A stretch of DNA of 7,628 bases, taken from assembly GCA_937889205.1 (NCBI GenBank), contig CALARN010000089.1:1-7628 (forward strand). Reading direction: 5' to 3'. Below, in pieces: positions 6,901-7,628 of the stretch; within the stretch, counting starts at the first letter, position 1, and each line of letters opens with the position of its first letter. Under the pieces are notes generated by a model. That model was given only the letters and a program-made list of their open reading frames with translations. It ran no database searches and was not told where the DNA came from. The stretch comes from an uncultured bacterium (GTDB taxonomy: Bacteria > Patescibacteriota > Dojkabacteria > B142 > OLB20). Position numbers and translations under genes: made by a program.

Positions 6901-7628
6901 TTCATTGATCCTCCACAAGATTATGAGGTAGGTGAGTATCGTGAATTATCAGATGACCCCGCAGATAGACTCAGAAACAGCAGCCACCCTTTTGCTCCAA
7001 TTAGACATAGCGTCAGACAAGCAACTAATGCCTATCTTTACGGGCATAGAAAAAAAGGAACATATACCGGAGCTGCAGACATGGGTGATAAAGTTGATTT
7101 ATTCTTTAGAGTAAACCATCCAAAAGATCAGGGACCAAGAATTTTACGCTGGGGTGGTATTGATAGAAAGCTATGGGTTGATAGCTTTGGCTTTGGCACT
7201 GATGAATTCCGCACTGATAGTAACGATGGTTTAGAAGGCCTTTACTTTGCAACTGGACTCCCTTTTCATAAAATTCCAGCTCTACAAAACTTACCGGGTT
7301 TTTGGAAAGGACTTACTAAGCACCTAAACCTCCCTGAAGTTTTAACAGACTTAGACAAGAAAGCTTTTGCACCAAAAAGTATTCTTTTACCAAGTGTCAC
7401 GGCATATTCGACCGGAGTAATTAGAGATATTTACAACAGAGTTTTAACAGAGAAACAATATGATGCGCAGGCATTGGTTCGTTTAGTGGTAGAACTGGGC
7501 GGTTTTAGATATGACGCACAGGGGCAACCACACGAAGAAAGAACTACATATAGTACAGAAAATGATAACTATCGTCTTAATACAGATTTAGCAGCTTTTC
7601 TAGCGAGAGAAAAAATCGGAGGACAAAA
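3979..7628 (+). CDS. Giant uncharacterised protein with a HEYIH zincin-like motif, 3'-partial
   Basis: I do not recognise this protein. At least 1,216 codons are open to the window edge. No signal peptide or clear membrane helix is seen, and I noticed only one cysteine (C460). Residues about 43-270 are charged, probably helical or coiled-coil; about 283-331 is a Pro/Thr-rich linker; 332-530 is again helical, with HELMH at 398-402. Residues about 533-700 look like a separate domain: strand-like segments including ALHFIS, then VIRHEYIHAVN with HEYIH at 641-645, then PEDEVAEALQEYLFG, where E689 or E693 could be the third zinc ligand. That arrangement resembles gluzincin peptidases, so metallopeptidase activity is plausible but unproven. 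The part after 700 matches nothing I know. The ATG at 3979 is chosen; an in-frame TTG at 3970 has AAGG (3960-3963) six bases upstream, but that AAGG overlaps the predicted transcription start. Two shorter open frames inside it on the plus strand (4673-4873 and 6932-7114) are shadows. Confidence 0.85.
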   Translation, partial: MIGTNALSPTTTSRNEQEPRPLVLESLNTPQKYNRNELPYPVEEIDAIEAAILADNTHYNPQQKELLLDLVTSIKVLDAQIQNAKNLPNFDISKFKTEIENLKQQLYTVDAIPTQDSLETSKSIVEVQNALKKESRTFEILQDIKGTTAEITKKKAEPVSSREQVKELQNKLSNRLTELIKESALSENEKDQLIRSVPEAVKEVTKQDSNKRLNMFQKVLVWFNVKVLKKDYEWLNGYLQKSAFKDTPAKKQQSEVNSYIKENYQEVYHEADKKGIIKKESKVTIAEPLPSTQTIEPLTEAKRPKIENVPIPSTIPTQTVTEVAPKEASVDRSVYYQELKDSGRVESVLKTIEKVQTKEGQEIDRFADAQEKINIFLDELVEDERQMPPLQKVQLVTHELMHRIVNQDMQVNPENIDGYYERILNKVDPNDKELYFKIREEIRINRGTIKTLIEQRRDQCNYLMDLVESAKLEVTKTAATNAEKLTAAQFEEQVSRTVTAQMMDTISSYYIEQGLIPAVEATAFKEKMQLYVAKGVIQIDFVTDKTGGGYPLITTREYIDEQGIRHSAKAILNEATGGKAKPDNELAAGYQFTINRPEFVENNDTSESGTHKPRVLKNNALHFISAAIEDESYDVKTVIRHEYIHAVNAAKKEASLAALRTRMTNITINNSAFDSVVKEIGLPEDEVAEALQEYLFGSNRMYPLANISNRNIAGYISQKFDTLANTSIDELQQDQENKKVINYLKSLEKRRDFYLDKVENGWGRPLDEVAAKAGDATEFITLADINVNKFELTNEVHRTTLGLTRLINNYVELRNETAELNTKERNELENRQAFLGTYFGTGLGSEMEEASAEKIITSLIDASKADLSDDSVRADTAILKLIHEDLHHNINNIDVLETLQNSYLSFIKATSNSEEPIDQGKLSLLNESIQELLKPNIDEDSRREIVLNIKRAFPNINLPYLNILNADTAFLINYFIDPPQDYEVGEYRELSDDPADRLRNSSHPFAPIRHSVRQATNAYLYGHRKKGTYTGAADMGDKVDLFFRVNHPKDQGPRILRWGGIDRKLWVDSFGFGTDEFRTDSNDGLEGLYFATGLPFHKIPALQNLPGFWKGLTKHLNLPEVLTDLDKKAFAPKSILLPSVTAYSTGVIRDIYNRVLTEKQYDAQALVRLVVELGGFRYDAQGQPHEERTTYSTENDNYRLNTDLAAFLAREKIGGQ

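Overview
The window is AT-rich bacterial DNA read with the standard bacterial code; no in-frame TGA is seen in the five long coding regions. It holds two groups of recognisable metabolic genes, one low-complexity membrane-anchored protein gene, and a very large unrecognised gene that runs off the right edge. I see no tRNA, rRNA, CRISPR array, insertion sequence or phage gene. Short intergenic gaps, weak or absent Shine-Dalgarno sequences, a repetitive tail-anchored protein and a giant protein of unknown family would fit a small-genome lineage such as Patescibacteria (CPR). That placement is inference only; no marker gene here settles it.

Left part (1-2096, + strand): the two subunits of a 2-oxoacid:ferredoxin oxidoreductase, korA (entering from the left edge, probably as a fused gamma-alpha subunit) and korB, 17 bases apart in one operon. 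Together they would oxidise a 2-oxoacid such as 2-oxoglutarate to the acyl-CoA and reduce ferredoxin. A perfect 12-bp hairpin at 2117-2143 lies between korB and the converging gene and can terminate both transcripts.

Middle part (2161-3845, - strand): a two-gene transcription unit. The first gene (3845 to 2736) encodes a Pro/Val/Thr/Ala-rich protein with a single C-terminal membrane helix. The second (2715 to 2161) encodes a PduO-type cob(I)alamin adenosyltransferase with its key residues in place. A sigma70-like promoter (3875-3902) sits just upstream of the first gene.

Right part (3846-7628, + strand): a 133-base divergent promoter region with an extended -10 element (TGGTATAAT, 3947-3955) is followed by a gene of more than 1,216 codons, open to the window edge. 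Its product has no signal peptide and no clear membrane helix. It has long charged helical regions, a Pro/Thr-rich linker and a zinc-metallopeptidase-like HEYIH motif followed by a candidate third-ligand glutamate. This gene is the least explained part of the window and the best candidate for something undescribed.
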